Shown in pieces: positions 10,692 to 18,708 of a stretch of 64,000 nucleotides of DNA; within the stretch, counting starts at the first letter, position 1; every line of letters begins with the position of its first letter. The position numbers and the translations under genes are program-made. The notes under the pieces were generated by a model. That model worked only from the letters and a program-made list of their open reading frames with translations, did no database searches and was not told where the DNA came from. The stretch covers positions 124,001-188,000 of the forward strand of contig NZ_NPKT01000007.1 in NCBI RefSeq assembly GCF_008329565.1, in the 5' to 3' direction. Origin of the DNA: Mycolicibacterium sp. P1-5. GTDB taxonomy: Bacteria > Actinomycetota > Actinomycetes > Mycobacteriales > Mycobacteriaceae.

Positions 10692-11825
10692 GTGAAGACA
10701 AAAGGTGCTCTCATCTGGGAGTTCAACCAGCCGTGGTCGATCGAGGAAATCGAGATCGGCGATCCGGTCAAAGACGAAGTAAAGATCCAGATGGAAGCTT
10801 CGGGCATGTGCCACAGCGACCACCATCTGGTCACCGGTGACATCCCGATGGCCGGCTTCCCGGTGCTCGGCGGCCATGAGGGCGCCGGCATCGTCACCGA
10901 GGTTGGTCCCGGCGTCGACCACATCGCTCCCGGCGATCATGTGGTGCTGTCGTTCATCCCGTCGTGTGGCGAGTGTCCGGCCTGTCAGGAGGGATTGCGT
11001 AACCTCTGCGACCTGGGCGCCGGCCTGCTCGGCGGTACCGCGGTGTCTGACGGCACGCATCGCATCCATGCGGTCAAGAACGGTCAGCCGGTCATTCCGA
11101 TGACGCTACTGGGCACTTTCAGCCCCTACATGGTGGTGCACAAGAGCTCGGTGGTGAAGATCGACCCGTCCATCCCGTTCGAGGTCGCCTGCCTGGTGGG
11201 CTGCGGCGTCACGACCGGCTACGGTTCGGCCGTCCGCAGCGGCGACGTCCGTCCCGGCGAAGACGTCGTGATCGTCGGCGTCGGCGGCGTCGGCACCGGT
11301 GCTCTGCAGGGTGCGCTCAATGCCGGCGCGCGGAACATCTTCGCCGTCGACCCGGTCGAGTTCAAGCGCGACAATGCCCTCAAGTTCGGCGCCACCCACG
11401 CCTATCCCGACATCTTCAGTGCGATGGCGGGCGTCGCCGAGGTCACCCAGGGACGGATGGCACACAAGACCATCGTGACCGTGGGCGAACTCAAGGGCGA
11501 GGACATCGACCACTACATGAACATCACCGCCAAGGGCGGCACCGTGGTGGCCACGGCCGTGGCGAACATGGCCGACAGCAACGTCACGCTGAACCTGGCA
11601 ATGCTCACCCTGATGCAGAAGCGCCTGCAGGGCACCATCTTCGGTGGCGGCAACCCGCACTACGACATCCCGCAGCTGCTGTCGATGTACAAAGCGGGCA
11701 AGCTCAATCTCGACGATATGGTGACCCGGCAGTACAAGCTCGAGCAGATCAACGACGGCTACAAGGACATGCTCGAAGGCCGCAACATCCGCGGCGTGAT
11801 CCGCTACACCGACGAGGACCGCTGA
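10692..11825 (+). CDS. adhB: NDMA-dependent zinc alcohol dehydrogenase
   Basis: 377 residues from GTG 10692 with a GGAGG-like site (GTGGAGG) seven bases upstream. Zinc-ADH features: catalytic zinc ligands in SGMCHSDHH and GGHEGAG, the structural zinc cluster CGECPACQEGLRNLC, and a Rossmann GVGGVGTGALQGAL. The sequence fits the nicotinoprotein family (TIGR03989, N,N-dimethyl-4-nitrosoaniline-dependent) whose bound NAD is thought to be recycled through mycofactocin; no mycofactocin genes are in the window. It corresponds to Rv0761c. It oxidises alcohols to aldehydes, so it could feed aldehyde dehydrogenases such as AldA. A near-consensus KstR box precedes it. Confidence 0.9.
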   Translation: MKTKGALIWEFNQPWSIEEIEIGDPVKDEVKIQMEASGMCHSDHHLVTGDIPMAGFPVLGGHEGAGIVTEVGPGVDHIAPGDHVVLSFIPSCGECPACQEGLRNLCDLGAGLLGGTAVSDGTHRIHAVKNGQPVIPMTLLGTFSPYMVVHKSSVVKIDPSIPFEVACLVGCGVTTGYGSAVRSGDVRPGEDVVIVGVGGVGTGALQGALNAGARNIFAVDPVEFKRDNALKFGATHAYPDIFSAMAGVAEVTQGRMAHKTIVTVGELKGEDIDHYMNITAKGGTVVATAVANMADSNVTLNLAMLTLMQKRLQGTIFGGGNPHYDIPQLLSMYKAGKLNLDDMVTRQYKLEQINDGYKDMLEGRNIRGVIRYTDEDR

Positions 11826-11922
11826 CCTTCGCGCGTCCCTGACGGACCTCACGGACCTTCCGGGTCGTGCCCGCCTTGCCCAATGGCGCGGGCACGGCCC
11901 GGAATTCATAGAAGGAGAACCG

Positions 11923-12348
11923 ATGTCCACCGCCACCGAACAGACCCCGGCACTGGCCGCATCGCAGGCATCCTGGCGGTGCGTGATGTCGCACGACCGC
12001 GAAGGCTGGCTGGCACTGATGGCCGACGATGTCGTGATCGAGGACCCGATCGGGCCGTCCATCACCAACCCCGACGGTCAGGGAGTGCGGGGCAAGGCTG
12101 CGGTCGCGGAGTTCTATGACGCCAACATCTCGATCAACAATCTCCGCGTCACCTGCGAAGAGACGTTTCCGTCCAGTTCTCCGAACGAGGTCGCTCATAT
12201 CCTGGTGTTACGCAGCCAGTTCGAGGGCGGAGTCACCAGCACCGTGCGTGGCGTGTTCACCTATCACGTCAATGACGCCGGTCTGATCGCCAACATGCGC
12301 GGCTATTGGAACATGGACGGAATGCAGTTCGGTCAGGCGGTTCAGTGA
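11923..12348 (+). CDS. ketosteroid isomerase-like / SnoaL protein (Rv0760c type)
   Basis: 141 residues from ATG 11923 with a strong AGAAGGAGA site. It begins with the helix ALAASQASWRCVMSHDREGWLALMADDVVIEDP, the NTF2/ketosteroid isomerase entry, and contains GKAAVAEFYDANI and a C-terminal GYWNMDGM. Rv0760c, which it matches by position, has a ketosteroid-isomerase fold and binds steroids in structural work, but in-vivo activity is unclear. The location right after adhB and near cyp51 supports a steroid-related role. Confidence 0.8.
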   Translation: MSTATEQTPALAASQASWRCVMSHDREGWLALMADDVVIEDPIGPSITNPDGQGVRGKAAVAEFYDANISINNLRVTCEETFPSSSPNEVAHILVLRSQFEGGVTSTVRGVFTYHVNDAGLIANMRGYWNMDGMQFGQAVQ

Positions 12349-12429
12349 GGCTGGCCGGAGTTGGCGCGCCAGCGCCGGCGGAGTCAGGGGAAGCTGGGAC
12401 CGCCTCATTTGCCCAGGCTGCCGCCGAGG

Positions 12430-13300
12430 GTGAGTGATCGGCCGCTGGAGGGATTCGGCGCCGTCGTCGTCGGCGGTTCGCGGGGAATAGGTTCCGCTGT
12501 CTCGGCATTGTTGGCCGAGTGCGGCGCGGGCGTGGTGGTCAACGGTCGCGACGAGGTGGCTGCCGAAGCGACGGTGGCCGCCATCACGCGGGCCGGTGGC
12601 CGCGCCGTCGCGCACGCCGGTTCGGCCGCCGACGAGACGATCGCTGAAGAACTGATCACGTTGTGCGAGAACGAGTTCGGTGCGGTCGATGCGCTGGTCA
12701 ACTGCGCGGGTGCGCCCGAGCCGCCAGGCTCGTCGATACTGTCCGTCACACCGGCTGAGTTTCGCGATCTCCTCGACATCCACCTCGGTACCACGTTCGC
12801 GACCTGTCGGGCAGCCGCACCTTCAATGGTGGCCCGCGGTCGTGGTGCGATCGTGAACACCAGTTCCTTTGCCTTCCTTGGCGATTACGGCGGCACCGGA
12901 TATCCGGCAGGCAAGGGCGCGGTGAACGGCCTGACGATGGCCATCGCGGCGGAGCTCGCCGAACACGGGGTGCGCGCCAACGTCGTGTGCCCCCGGCGCC
13001 AAGACCCGGTTATCCACCGGGGCCGACTTCGAGGAACAGATCGAGTCGCTGCGGCGGCGCGGCATCCTCGACGACCTCAGCGCACAGGGTGCGCTGGATG
13101 TCGCTGCACCGGAGTACGTCGCCCCGCTGTACGCCTACCTGGTCAGCGACCTTGCCCGCATGATCACCGGGCAGATCTTCATCGCCGCAGGAGGTTTCAT
13201 CGGTCGGTTCGACAAGCCCTCCCCCGCGTTCATCAACTACCGGGATCACCACGACTCGCCGCCGTGGAGCGTCGGTGAGATCGCCGCGATGCTGGCCTGA
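12430..13300 (+). pseudogene. short-chain dehydrogenase with single-base frameshift
   Basis: The first frame gives a normal SDR: GGSRGIGSAV, NCAGAPE, NTSSFAFLGDYGGTGYPAGKGA, then RANVVC. After VVC the reading becomes arginine-rich nonsense, while the +1-shifted frame restores PGAKTRLSTGADFEEQ, then YVAPLYAYLVSDLARMITGQ and IFIAAGGFIGRFD to the TGA at 13298. The shift falls in a run of five C at 12990-12994; with four C the SDR motif CPG is rebuilt. Total length from GTG 12430 is 871 bases, exactly 290 codons plus one base, supporting a one-base insertion. This is either a real pseudogene or a homopolymer sequencing error. Start GTG 12430 is chosen by homology; a TTG at 12361 is the alternative. 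The gene is absent from the syntenic position in M. tuberculosis as I recall it. Confidence 0.75.
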
Positions 13301-13303
13301 ACT

Positions 13304-13317
13304 GGGCGACGCCGCCC
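13304..13317. terminator. possible hairpin between convergent genes
   Basis: GGGCG-ACGC-CGCCC forms a five-pair GC hairpin in the 23-base gap between the convergent SDR and glycosyltransferase genes. No U-tract follows. A weak bidirectional terminator is possible. Confidence 0.25.
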
Positions 13318-13323
13318 GTCATA

Positions 13324-14544
13324 TCAGCGGGTCGAGGCGCCGAACACCCGCCGCAGCGCCACGAATCGCACTCCGGTGGCGACCAGGTTGGCCACGACAA
13401 GCACCGACAGTTCGACACCCTTGCCGACGGTCGGATCGAAACGGTGGAGCAGATACAGCGAGCCGCTGGTGATGGCGAGCCCGAAGCCGAAGATCAGCAG
13501 GCCGTGGATGTGATGGCGGGCGGCGCCGGCGCGGCCATGGATGCCGAAGGTGAAGGTCCGGTTGGCGGCGGTGTTGGCGAGCGCGGTCAGCAGTAGCGCG
13601 GTCAGGTTCGCGGCCTGTGCGCCCATTGCGGGGTGCAGCGAAAGATACAGCAGCGCAAAGGCGATGGTGCTGGCGACGCCGATGAGACCGAAGCGCACCA
13701 TCTGGCCGACCATGCCGCGGGGCACGCCGGGCAACAGTGGTTCGCGCCCCAGCGCGGCCTGCAGGTCGCGCAGGGGCAGCGTGCCGGTGGCGAGCGCCCG
13801 GCCCACGCGCCAGCAGCCTTTGACGTCTTCGATGGCAGTGGCCAGAACGTCAACGCGGGAGTCGGGGTCGTCGATCCAGTCGACCGGCACCTCATGGATG
13901 CGCAGGCCGGCCTTCTCGGCCAGCACCAGCAGTTCGGTGTCGAAGAACCAGCCGGTGTCGGAGACCAGCGGCAGCAGCCGGCGGGCGACGTCGGCACGCA
14001 GCGCCTTGAACCCGCACTGGGCGTCGGAGAACCGGGTGCCGAGCAGGCCGCGCAGCAGCAGGTTGTAACCGCGGGACACCACTTCCCGTTTGAGGCCCCG
14101 CACGACCCGAGACGAGGTGGCCAGCCGGGACCCGATGGCGATGTCGGAATGCCCGGACACCAACGGGGCGACCAACGGCATAAGCGCAGAAAGGTGAGTC
14201 GACAGGTCGACGTCCATGTAGGCGACCACGTCAGCCGACGACCATGACCATGCCGCGGCGAGCGCACCGCCACGGCCCTTGGCTTCGAGGTGGATCACCT
14301 CGACGTCGGGCAGCTCGTCGGCCAGTCCACGCGCCACCGCTAGAGTGCCATCAGTACTTGCGTTGTCTGCCACCACGATTCGGGCCCGGTATGGCACTTC
14401 GTCGCGCAGGAATTGGTGAAGCCGTCGTACGGAGGCACCGACGTCGCGTTCCTCGTTGTACACCGGGATGACGATGTCGAGAATGTAGCGACGCCCGAGT
14501 CCGGTCGGAGCAGCACCCTGCTCGGCCGGCAGGGTGTCGGTCAT
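13324..14544 (-). CDS. GT2 glycosyltransferase fused to GtrA domain
   Basis: 406 residues from ATG 14544 (MTDTLPAEQG). Residues about 20-260 are a family 2 glycosyltransferase like dolichyl/polyprenyl-phosphate glucosyl- or mannosyltransferases: DIVIPVYNEERDVG, VVADNASTDGT, the metal-binding DVDLS, SDIAIGSRL, DAQCGFKALR. Residues about 280-400 are a GtrA domain with four predicted membrane helices (MVGQMVRFGLIGVASTIAFA, LLLTALANTAANRTFTF, ILIFGFGLAI-like, LSVLVVANLVATGVRF). Such fusions are expected to make a polyprenyl-phosphate sugar on the cytoplasmic face and help flip it for wall glycosylation. No GT-C partner is nearby. It interrupts the conserved order between Rv0760c- and Rv0759c-type genes. 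Confidence 0.85.
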   Translation of the reverse strand: MTDTLPAEQGAAPTGLGRRYILDIVIPVYNEERDVGASVRRLHQFLRDEVPYRARIVVADNASTDGTLAVARGLADELPDVEVIHLEAKGRGGALAAAWSWSSADVVAYMDVDLSTHLSALMPLVAPLVSGHSDIAIGSRLATSSRVVRGLKREVVSRGYNLLLRGLLGTRFSDAQCGFKALRADVARRLLPLVSDTGWFFDTELLVLAEKAGLRIHEVPVDWIDDPDSRVDVLATAIEDVKGCWRVGRALATGTLPLRDLQAALGREPLLPGVPRGMVGQMVRFGLIGVASTIAFALLYLSLHPAMGAQAANLTALLLTALANTAANRTFTFGIHGRAGAARHHIHGLLIFGFGLAITSGSLYLLHRFDPTVGKGVELSVLVVANLVATGVRFVALRRVFGASTR

Positions 14545-14653
14545 GACGACGATATTGTCGTCCCATGCTGCCGTGGCACTGGGCCGCATCTGAGGAGTTG
14601 CTGTGAGCCGGCTTCATAACGGGCCCTGGGCGGTTACTCATATGCTTGGACTC

Positions 14654-15058
14654 ATGGCCTCCGTCTTCTCCAAGATCATCAACCGTGAATTGCCGGGACG
14701 ATTCGTCTACGAGGACGACGAGGTCGTCGCGTTTCTGACCATCGAGCCGATGACCCCCGGGCACACGCTGGTGGTGCCGCGCGAGGAGGTCGACAACTGG
14801 CAGGACATCGAGCCGGCCGTGTTCAACACGGTGATGGCGGTGTCGCAGAAAATCGGCAAGGCGGTGTGTGCGGCGTTCGGCGCCGAGCGGTCCGGGCTGA
14901 TCATCGCCGGATTGGAAGTGCCGCACCTGCATGTGCACGTGTTCCCGGCGCGCAATCTGTCCGACTTCGGTTTCGCCAATGTCGACCGCAACCCGTCGCC
15001 GGAGTCGCTCGACGAGGCGCAGGCCAAGATCAAGGCTGCGCTGGCCGAACTCGGCTAG
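14654..15058 (+). CDS. HIT-family protein (Rv0759c type)
   Basis: 134 residues from ATG 14654 ([20 protein letters not shown]). The histidine triad is HLHVHVFPA near the C-terminus, with [12 protein letters not shown] before it, as in HINT-like nucleotide hydrolases. Start choice: GTG 14603 has a good GAGGAG site and would add 17 residues; ATG 14654 fits the family N-terminus and has TATGCT nine bases upstream, which could be the -10 of a leaderless transcript. Its stop overlaps the convergent phoR stop by four bases. Likely a nucleoside phosphoramidase or dinucleotide hydrolase; substrate unknown. Confidence 0.85.
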   Translation: MASVFSKIINRELPGRFVYEDDEVVAFLTIEPMTPGHTLVVPREEVDNWQDIEPAVFNTVMAVSQKIGKAVCAAFGAERSGLIIAGLEVPHLHVHVFPARNLSDFGFANVDRNPSPESLDEAQAKIKAALAELG

Positions 15059-16494
15059 ACACCTGGGGCGACCGGGGCAGGCACGTCGGCGATGCGCGGC
15101 AGGCTGACCCGGAAGCAGCAGCCCTGGCCGGGCGCGGTCGCGACCGTAACCCGGCCGCCGTGGGCGTCGACCAGAGAGTCGACGATCGACAAGCCCAGTC
15201 CGGTGCCGCCACTGGCGCGGGCACGCGACGAGTCGGTGCGGTAGAAGCGCTCGAACACCCGCCGCGCGTCCTCGGGCGTCATGCCCGGCCCTTCGTCGGC
15301 GACCTCGAGCACGGCGTCGTCGGAGAGCGTGCCCACGCGTACCGCGATCCCCGCGGTCTCCGGGGTGTGCTGCAACGCGTTGGCCACCAGGTTGCCCAGG
15401 ACCTGGCGCAACCGGGCCTCGTCGCCGATCACCTCGGGGGTACCGGGCCCATCGAAAACCTCCATGGTGATGGCGCGTTTCGGGGCGATCGACTGGGCGT
15501 CGTGCACGGCGTCGGTGGCCAACGCCAGCAGGTCGACCCGGCGTTGTTCAAGGGGGCGCTGCGCATCGAGGCGGGCCAACAACAGCAGATCGTCGACCAG
15601 TAGGCCCATCCGGCGGGATTCACTTTCGATGCGGGACATCAGCATCTCGACGTCGCGGGCCGCGCCCTGCCGGTAGAGCTCGGCGAATCCGCGGATAGTG
15701 GTCAGCGGCGTACGCAATTCGTGGCTGGCGTCGGTGATGAACCGTCGCATCCGTTCCTCAGAGGTGCGGGCCTGCTCGGCGGAGTCCACCGATGACGCCA
15801 TCGCGGTCTGGATTTGAGCGAGCATGCCGTTGAGCGCGAGCGATAACCGGCCCACCTCCGTGCGTGGATCACGTTCGGGTACACGACGATCCAACTGTCC
15901 GGCGGCGATCGCGGCGGCGGTCTTCTCGACTTCGACGAGCGGCCGCAAGCTCCGATGCACCACCCAGTAACCGGCGACGCCGAGGATCACCAGGACGGCA
16001 GCGCCGATCGCGATCTGCGACCAGGCCAGACTGCGGACGGTCGATTGGATGTCGGACATGTCGATGGCAACGGTGGTCAGCTCGCCGCCCGGCCCGCGCA
16101 CCGACACTGCGCGCCACTCGACCGCGGAGTGTTCCAGCGAGCCGACGGTCACCGGTACCGGACCCACATCGTTGTCGTCGGGCAGCGCCGGTTCGGCATC
16201 GCGGTCATTGACCGCCATCCAGATGTGACCGTCGGCGTCGACGCCACGGACGTAGAAGTTCGACGGCGGGCGGGCGGGGTTCGGTTCCTCGTCAGGTGGG
16301 GGCATGCGGCGCGGAGCCTGCGCCCACCCGCGGGATGCGTCGAGCAGCGTTTGGTCGGCGCGGTTGACGAGGTCGTGCTGGAGCGTCGAGGTGACGGCGA
16401 TCCCGGACGCGAGCAGGCCGCAACCCACGAGCACCAGCATGGCGGCCACCAGGGCGACTCTCAGCGGCAACGCTCGGTGGTACGGAGTGGGCAT
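15055..16494 (-). CDS. phoR: two-component sensor histidine kinase PhoR
   Basis: 479 residues. Topology: a first membrane helix at about 11-33, an extracytoplasmic sensor of about 125 residues rich in acidic and proline residues, a second helix at about 160-180, HAMP, then DHp with the phospho-accepting H258 in [16 protein letters not shown], and a HATPase domain with [16 protein letters not shown] and [10 protein letters not shown]. It phosphorylates PhoP, encoded 38 bases upstream on the same strand. In M. tuberculosis PhoPR controls acid response, complex lipids and ESX-1 secretion. The gene is convergent with the HIT gene and overlaps it by four bases. Confidence 0.95.
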   Translation of the reverse strand: MPTPYHRALPLRVALVAAMLVLVGCGLLASGIAVTSTLQHDLVNRADQTLLDASRGWAQAPRRMPPPDEEPNPARPPSNFYVRGVDADGHIWMAVNDRDAEPALPDDNDVGPVPVTVGSLEHSAVEWRAVSVRGPGGELTTVAIDMSDIQSTVRSLAWSQIAIGAAVLVILGVAGYWVVHRSLRPLVEVEKTAAAIAAGQLDRRVPERDPRTEVGRLSLALNGMLAQIQTAMASSVDSAEQARTSEERMRRFITDASHELRTPLTTIRGFAELYRQGAARDVEMLMSRIESESRRMGLLVDDLLLLARLDAQRPLEQRRVDLLALATDAVHDAQSIAPKRAITMEVFDGPGTPEVIGDEARLRQVLGNLVANALQHTPETAGIAVRVGTLSDDAVLEVADEGPGMTPEDARRVFERFYRTDSSRARASGGTGLGLSIVDSLVDAHGGRVTVATAPGQGCCFRVSLPRIADVPAPVAPGV

Positions 16495-16532
16495 TTCTCT
16501 ATTGTTCGCGTCGATCGACGCGAAGCGCCGGA

Positions 16533-17255
16533 TTACCGCGGCTCCCGCAGCACGTATCCGACGCCGCGCAAAGTGTGCAGGAGGCGCTTTTCGCCGGTAT
16601 CGATCTTGCGGCGCAGGTAGGAAACGTACGACTCGACCACGTTGACATCACCGCCGAAGTCGTAGCGCCAGACATGGTCGAGGATCTTGGGCTTGCTCAG
16701 GACGGTGCCGGCGTTGATGACGAAGTAGCGCAGCAGGGTGAACTCGGTGGGTGACAGCGAGACCGGTTCGCCGGCCTTCCACACCTCGTGGGTGTCCTCG
16801 TCGAGTTCGATGTCGGCGAAGCTCAGCCGCGAATTACGCGGCTCCTCGACGCCCTTGCCGGCGCGGCGCAGGATCACGCGGAGCCGGGCGACCACCTCTT
16901 CCAGGCTGAACGGCTTGGTGACGTAGTCATCGCCGCCCAGGGTGAGGCCGGCGATCTTGTCCTGAAGGCTGTCGCGCGCAGTGAGGAAGAGCGCGGGCGC
17001 GTCGATGCCGTCGGCGCGCAGGCGGCGCAGCACGCCGAAGCCGTCCATGCCGGGCATCATCACGTCGAGGATCACCGCGTCGGGACGAACCTCGCGAGCC
17101 CGGTCGAGGGCGGCAGGGCCGCTGGAGGCGGTGTGGACCTCGAAGCCCTGGAACTTCAGGCTTACCGACAGCAGTTCGACGATATTGGTCTCGTCGTCGA
17201 CGACGAGGACACGTGCCTCAGGGCGGGATTCCGGGGGTGATGCAGGAGCGGCCAT
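16533..17255 (-). CDS. phoP: response regulator PhoP
   Basis: 240 residues. Receiver domain 14-128 with acidic pocket VVDDE, phospho-acceptor D64 in VILDVMMPGMDG, switch T in LTARD, and KPFS lysine. OmpR/PhoB winged helix in the C-terminal 100 residues: SLSPTEFTLLRYFVINAG, VVESYVSYLRRKID, LHTLRGVGYVLRE. Apart from the variable first 12 residues it is nearly identical to the M. tuberculosis PhoP I recall. A perfect tandem PhoP box lies 45-62 bases upstream of the start, in the region shared with the divergent repeat-protein gene, indicating autoregulation. Confidence 0.96.
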   Translation of the reverse strand: MAAPASPPESRPEARVLVVDDETNIVELLSVSLKFQGFEVHTASSGPAALDRAREVRPDAVILDVMMPGMDGFGVLRRLRADGIDAPALFLTARDSLQDKIAGLTLGGDDYVTKPFSLEEVVARLRVILRRAGKGVEEPRNSRLSFADIELDEDTHEVWKAGEPVSLSPTEFTLLRYFVINAGTVLSKPKILDHVWRYDFGGDVNVVESYVSYLRRKIDTGEKRLLHTLRGVGYVLREPR

Positions 17256-17299
17256 GCTGACAATTTCCTCTCACATTGGTGAACCCTGGCTGCCTAGGC

Positions 17300-17317
17300 G
17301 CTGTGAGAATGCTGTGA
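17300..17317. promoter_or_regulatory. PhoP box, two direct repeats
   Basis: On the minus strand the sequence reads TCACAGC-ATTC-TCACAGC, exactly the described M. tuberculosis PhoP consensus of two 7-base direct repeats spaced by four. It lies between the divergent phoP (start 17255) and repeat-protein gene (start 17384), so it could control both. Confidence 0.8.
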
Positions 17318-17383
17318 GTTGGTTTTCTGGCGGTTTAGCCGATACCTGCGGTTACAAACTTTTCCCGCTCCTACACTTGTGAA

Positions 17384-18130
17384 ATGGACCTGGCGAAGAC
17401 CTTGGTTGGCATCGCGAGCGCGCCGGTGCGGGTGGGCCTGGCCGCCGCCGAGACCGGCCTCGATGTCGCAAAAGCGGGACTTGAGCTCACCAAACAAGCG
17501 TTGGGCGAGGCCGGGGTGTCGGCGTCCCCCAACTCAGTGGCACAGATGTTCGGCCTGGAAGACACCATCGCACGGGCGAACAAACTGGCCCAGCTGCTCG
17601 ACGACGACGCCCCGCTGGGACGAGCGCTGGCAGCCGACGGTCCGCTGGACCGGCTGATGCGCCCGGGCGGGTTGATCGACCGCATGACCGCGCCCGACGG
17701 GGTTTTGGATCGGCTGACCGCCGAGGGCGGCGGCCTGGATCGGTCGCTGGCGCCGGGTGGGTTGGTCGATCAGCTCCTCGACGAGGACGGACTGATCGAA
17801 CGACTCCTTGGCGAAGAGGGGCTCGCCGACCGGCTGATGGCCGAAGGCGGCCTGGTCGAGAAACTGACGGCGCGCAACGGACCCTTGGAGCAGCTGGCCG
17901 ACGTCGCCGACACGTTGAATCGATTGGCTCCGGGGCTGGAGGCGCTCGCGCCGACCATCGAGACGTTGCGGGAGGCGGTCACCACGTTGAGCCTGGTGGT
18001 CAACCCGCTGAGCAATATCGCCGACCGGATCCCGATCCCGGGCCGTCGCCGCAGTTACACGCCGCCGCGCACGGTCACCTCCGATCGGGTGCGCAGCGAG
18101 CGGTTGGTCATCGACGACGACGAGCAGTGA
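17384..18130 (+). CDS. conserved mycobacterial repeat protein (Rv0756c type)
   Basis: 248 residues, no known fold. The N-terminus is a helical segment (MDLAKTLVGIASAPVRVGLAAAE, then LDVAKAGLELTKQAL). From about residue 80 to 175 runs a 10-11 residue repeat with pattern GGLxDRLxAxG: GPLDRLMRPG, GLIDRMTAPD, GVLDRLTAEG, GLVDQLLDED, GLIERLLGEE, GLADRLMAEG, GLVEKLTARN. Such a leucine/acid periodic array could form a coiled or solenoid surface. The C-terminus is Arg/Ser rich and acidic at the end. It matches Rv0756c by its place divergent from phoP, and shares the PhoP box with it. Function unknown. Confidence 0.75.
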   Translation: MDLAKTLVGIASAPVRVGLAAAETGLDVAKAGLELTKQALGEAGVSASPNSVAQMFGLEDTIARANKLAQLLDDDAPLGRALAADGPLDRLMRPGGLIDRMTAPDGVLDRLTAEGGGLDRSLAPGGLVDQLLDEDGLIERLLGEEGLADRLMAEGGLVEKLTARNGPLEQLADVADTLNRLAPGLEALAPTIETLREAVTTLSLVVNPLSNIADRIPIPGRRRSYTPPRTVTSDRVRSERLVIDDDEQ

Positions 18131-18173
18131 CTTCGCTAGTCTGATAGACGGTTCGGGCCCAGCGGTCCGCCAC

Positions 18174-18249
18174 GCCCCCTTAGCTCAGTGGCTAGAGCAC
18201 CCGCCTTGTAAGCGGGATGGCATCGGTTCAATCCCGATAGGGGGCTCCA
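18174..18249 (+). tRNA. tRNA-Thr (anticodon TGT)
   Basis: Acceptor stem GCCCCCT pairs with AGGGGGC; D-arm TAGCTCAGTGGCTAGAG; anticodon stem-loop CCGCC-TTGTAAG-CGGG region with TGT in the loop; T-arm ATCGG-TTCAATC-CCGAT. Discriminator T is followed by an encoded CCA at 18247-18249. The anticodon TGT reads ACA and related Thr codons. Confidence 0.95.
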
Positions 18250-18251
18250 TA

Positions 18252-18275
18252 CCCGGCTCTCGGGGCGGCATTTTT
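18252..18275 (+). terminator. possible tRNA terminator
   Basis: CCCG-GCTCT-CGGG hairpin just after the tRNA, followed six bases later by TTTTT. Stem is short, so the call is weak. Confidence 0.35.
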
Positions 18276-18303
18276 GTCGGTGGCACGTCGTAGCGTCGTG
18301 CGC

Positions 18304-18708
18304 ATGAGGCAGTGTCGCCGTTGTGGTTCCGAGCTCACCAAGCGCAGCCAGAAGATCTTCTGCAGCAACGCATGTCAACAATTGGCTCGGCAGGAGGCCT
18401 GTATCAAACTTTGGCTCGAGTTGGGTGATGCGAGCATCGCGACGACCCGAAATCACTTCATTCGGACTTATCTCAACGACGCTCAGTCCGGCTGCTGCGC
18501 GATCTGCGGTGGTGTCAACCTCTGGCTCAGCCTGCCCCTTGCCTTTGTGTTGGACCACATAGACGGCGACCCGGCCAACAATCGGCGAGAGAACCTGCGA
18601 CTGGTCTGCCCTAATTGCGACTCGCAGCTGGCGACATACAAGGGCCGCAACCGCGGCAAGGGACGCTTCTACCGTCGGCAGCGATATGCCAACGGCCAGA
18701 CGTACTAG
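18304..18708 (+). CDS. HNH endonuclease with N-terminal zinc finger
   Basis: 134 residues from ATG 18304. N-terminal CRRCG ... CSNAC forms a treble-clef-like zinc finger; the C-terminal half has the HNH signature: CAICGG, then LDHIDGDPANNRRENLRLVCPNC, with Asp-His, Asn and His-position residues and two CxxC pairs. These are non-specific or site-specific nicking or cutting enzymes, common in phages and mobile DNA. It starts 55 bases after the 3' end of tRNA-Thr, a typical integration site, but no integrase or direct repeat of the tRNA end is visible. Its stop overlaps the convergent GGDEF gene by four bases. Confidence 0.8.
   Translation: MRQCRRCGSELTKRSQKIFCSNACQQLARQEACIKLWLELGDASIATTRNHFIRTYLNDAQSGCCAICGGVNLWLSLPLAFVLDHIDGDPANNRRENLRLVCPNCDSQLATYKGRNRGKGRFYRRQRYANGQTY

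Noticed and set aside
10692..11825. Mycofactocin cluster around the NDMA-dependent alcohol dehydrogenase
   Set aside because: No mftA-F genes or radical SAM protein in the window; only the enzyme family link exists.
12986..13000. Programmed frameshift in the SDR gene
   Set aside because: The C run is not a classical slippery heptamer with a stimulator, and SDRs are not known to use frameshifting.
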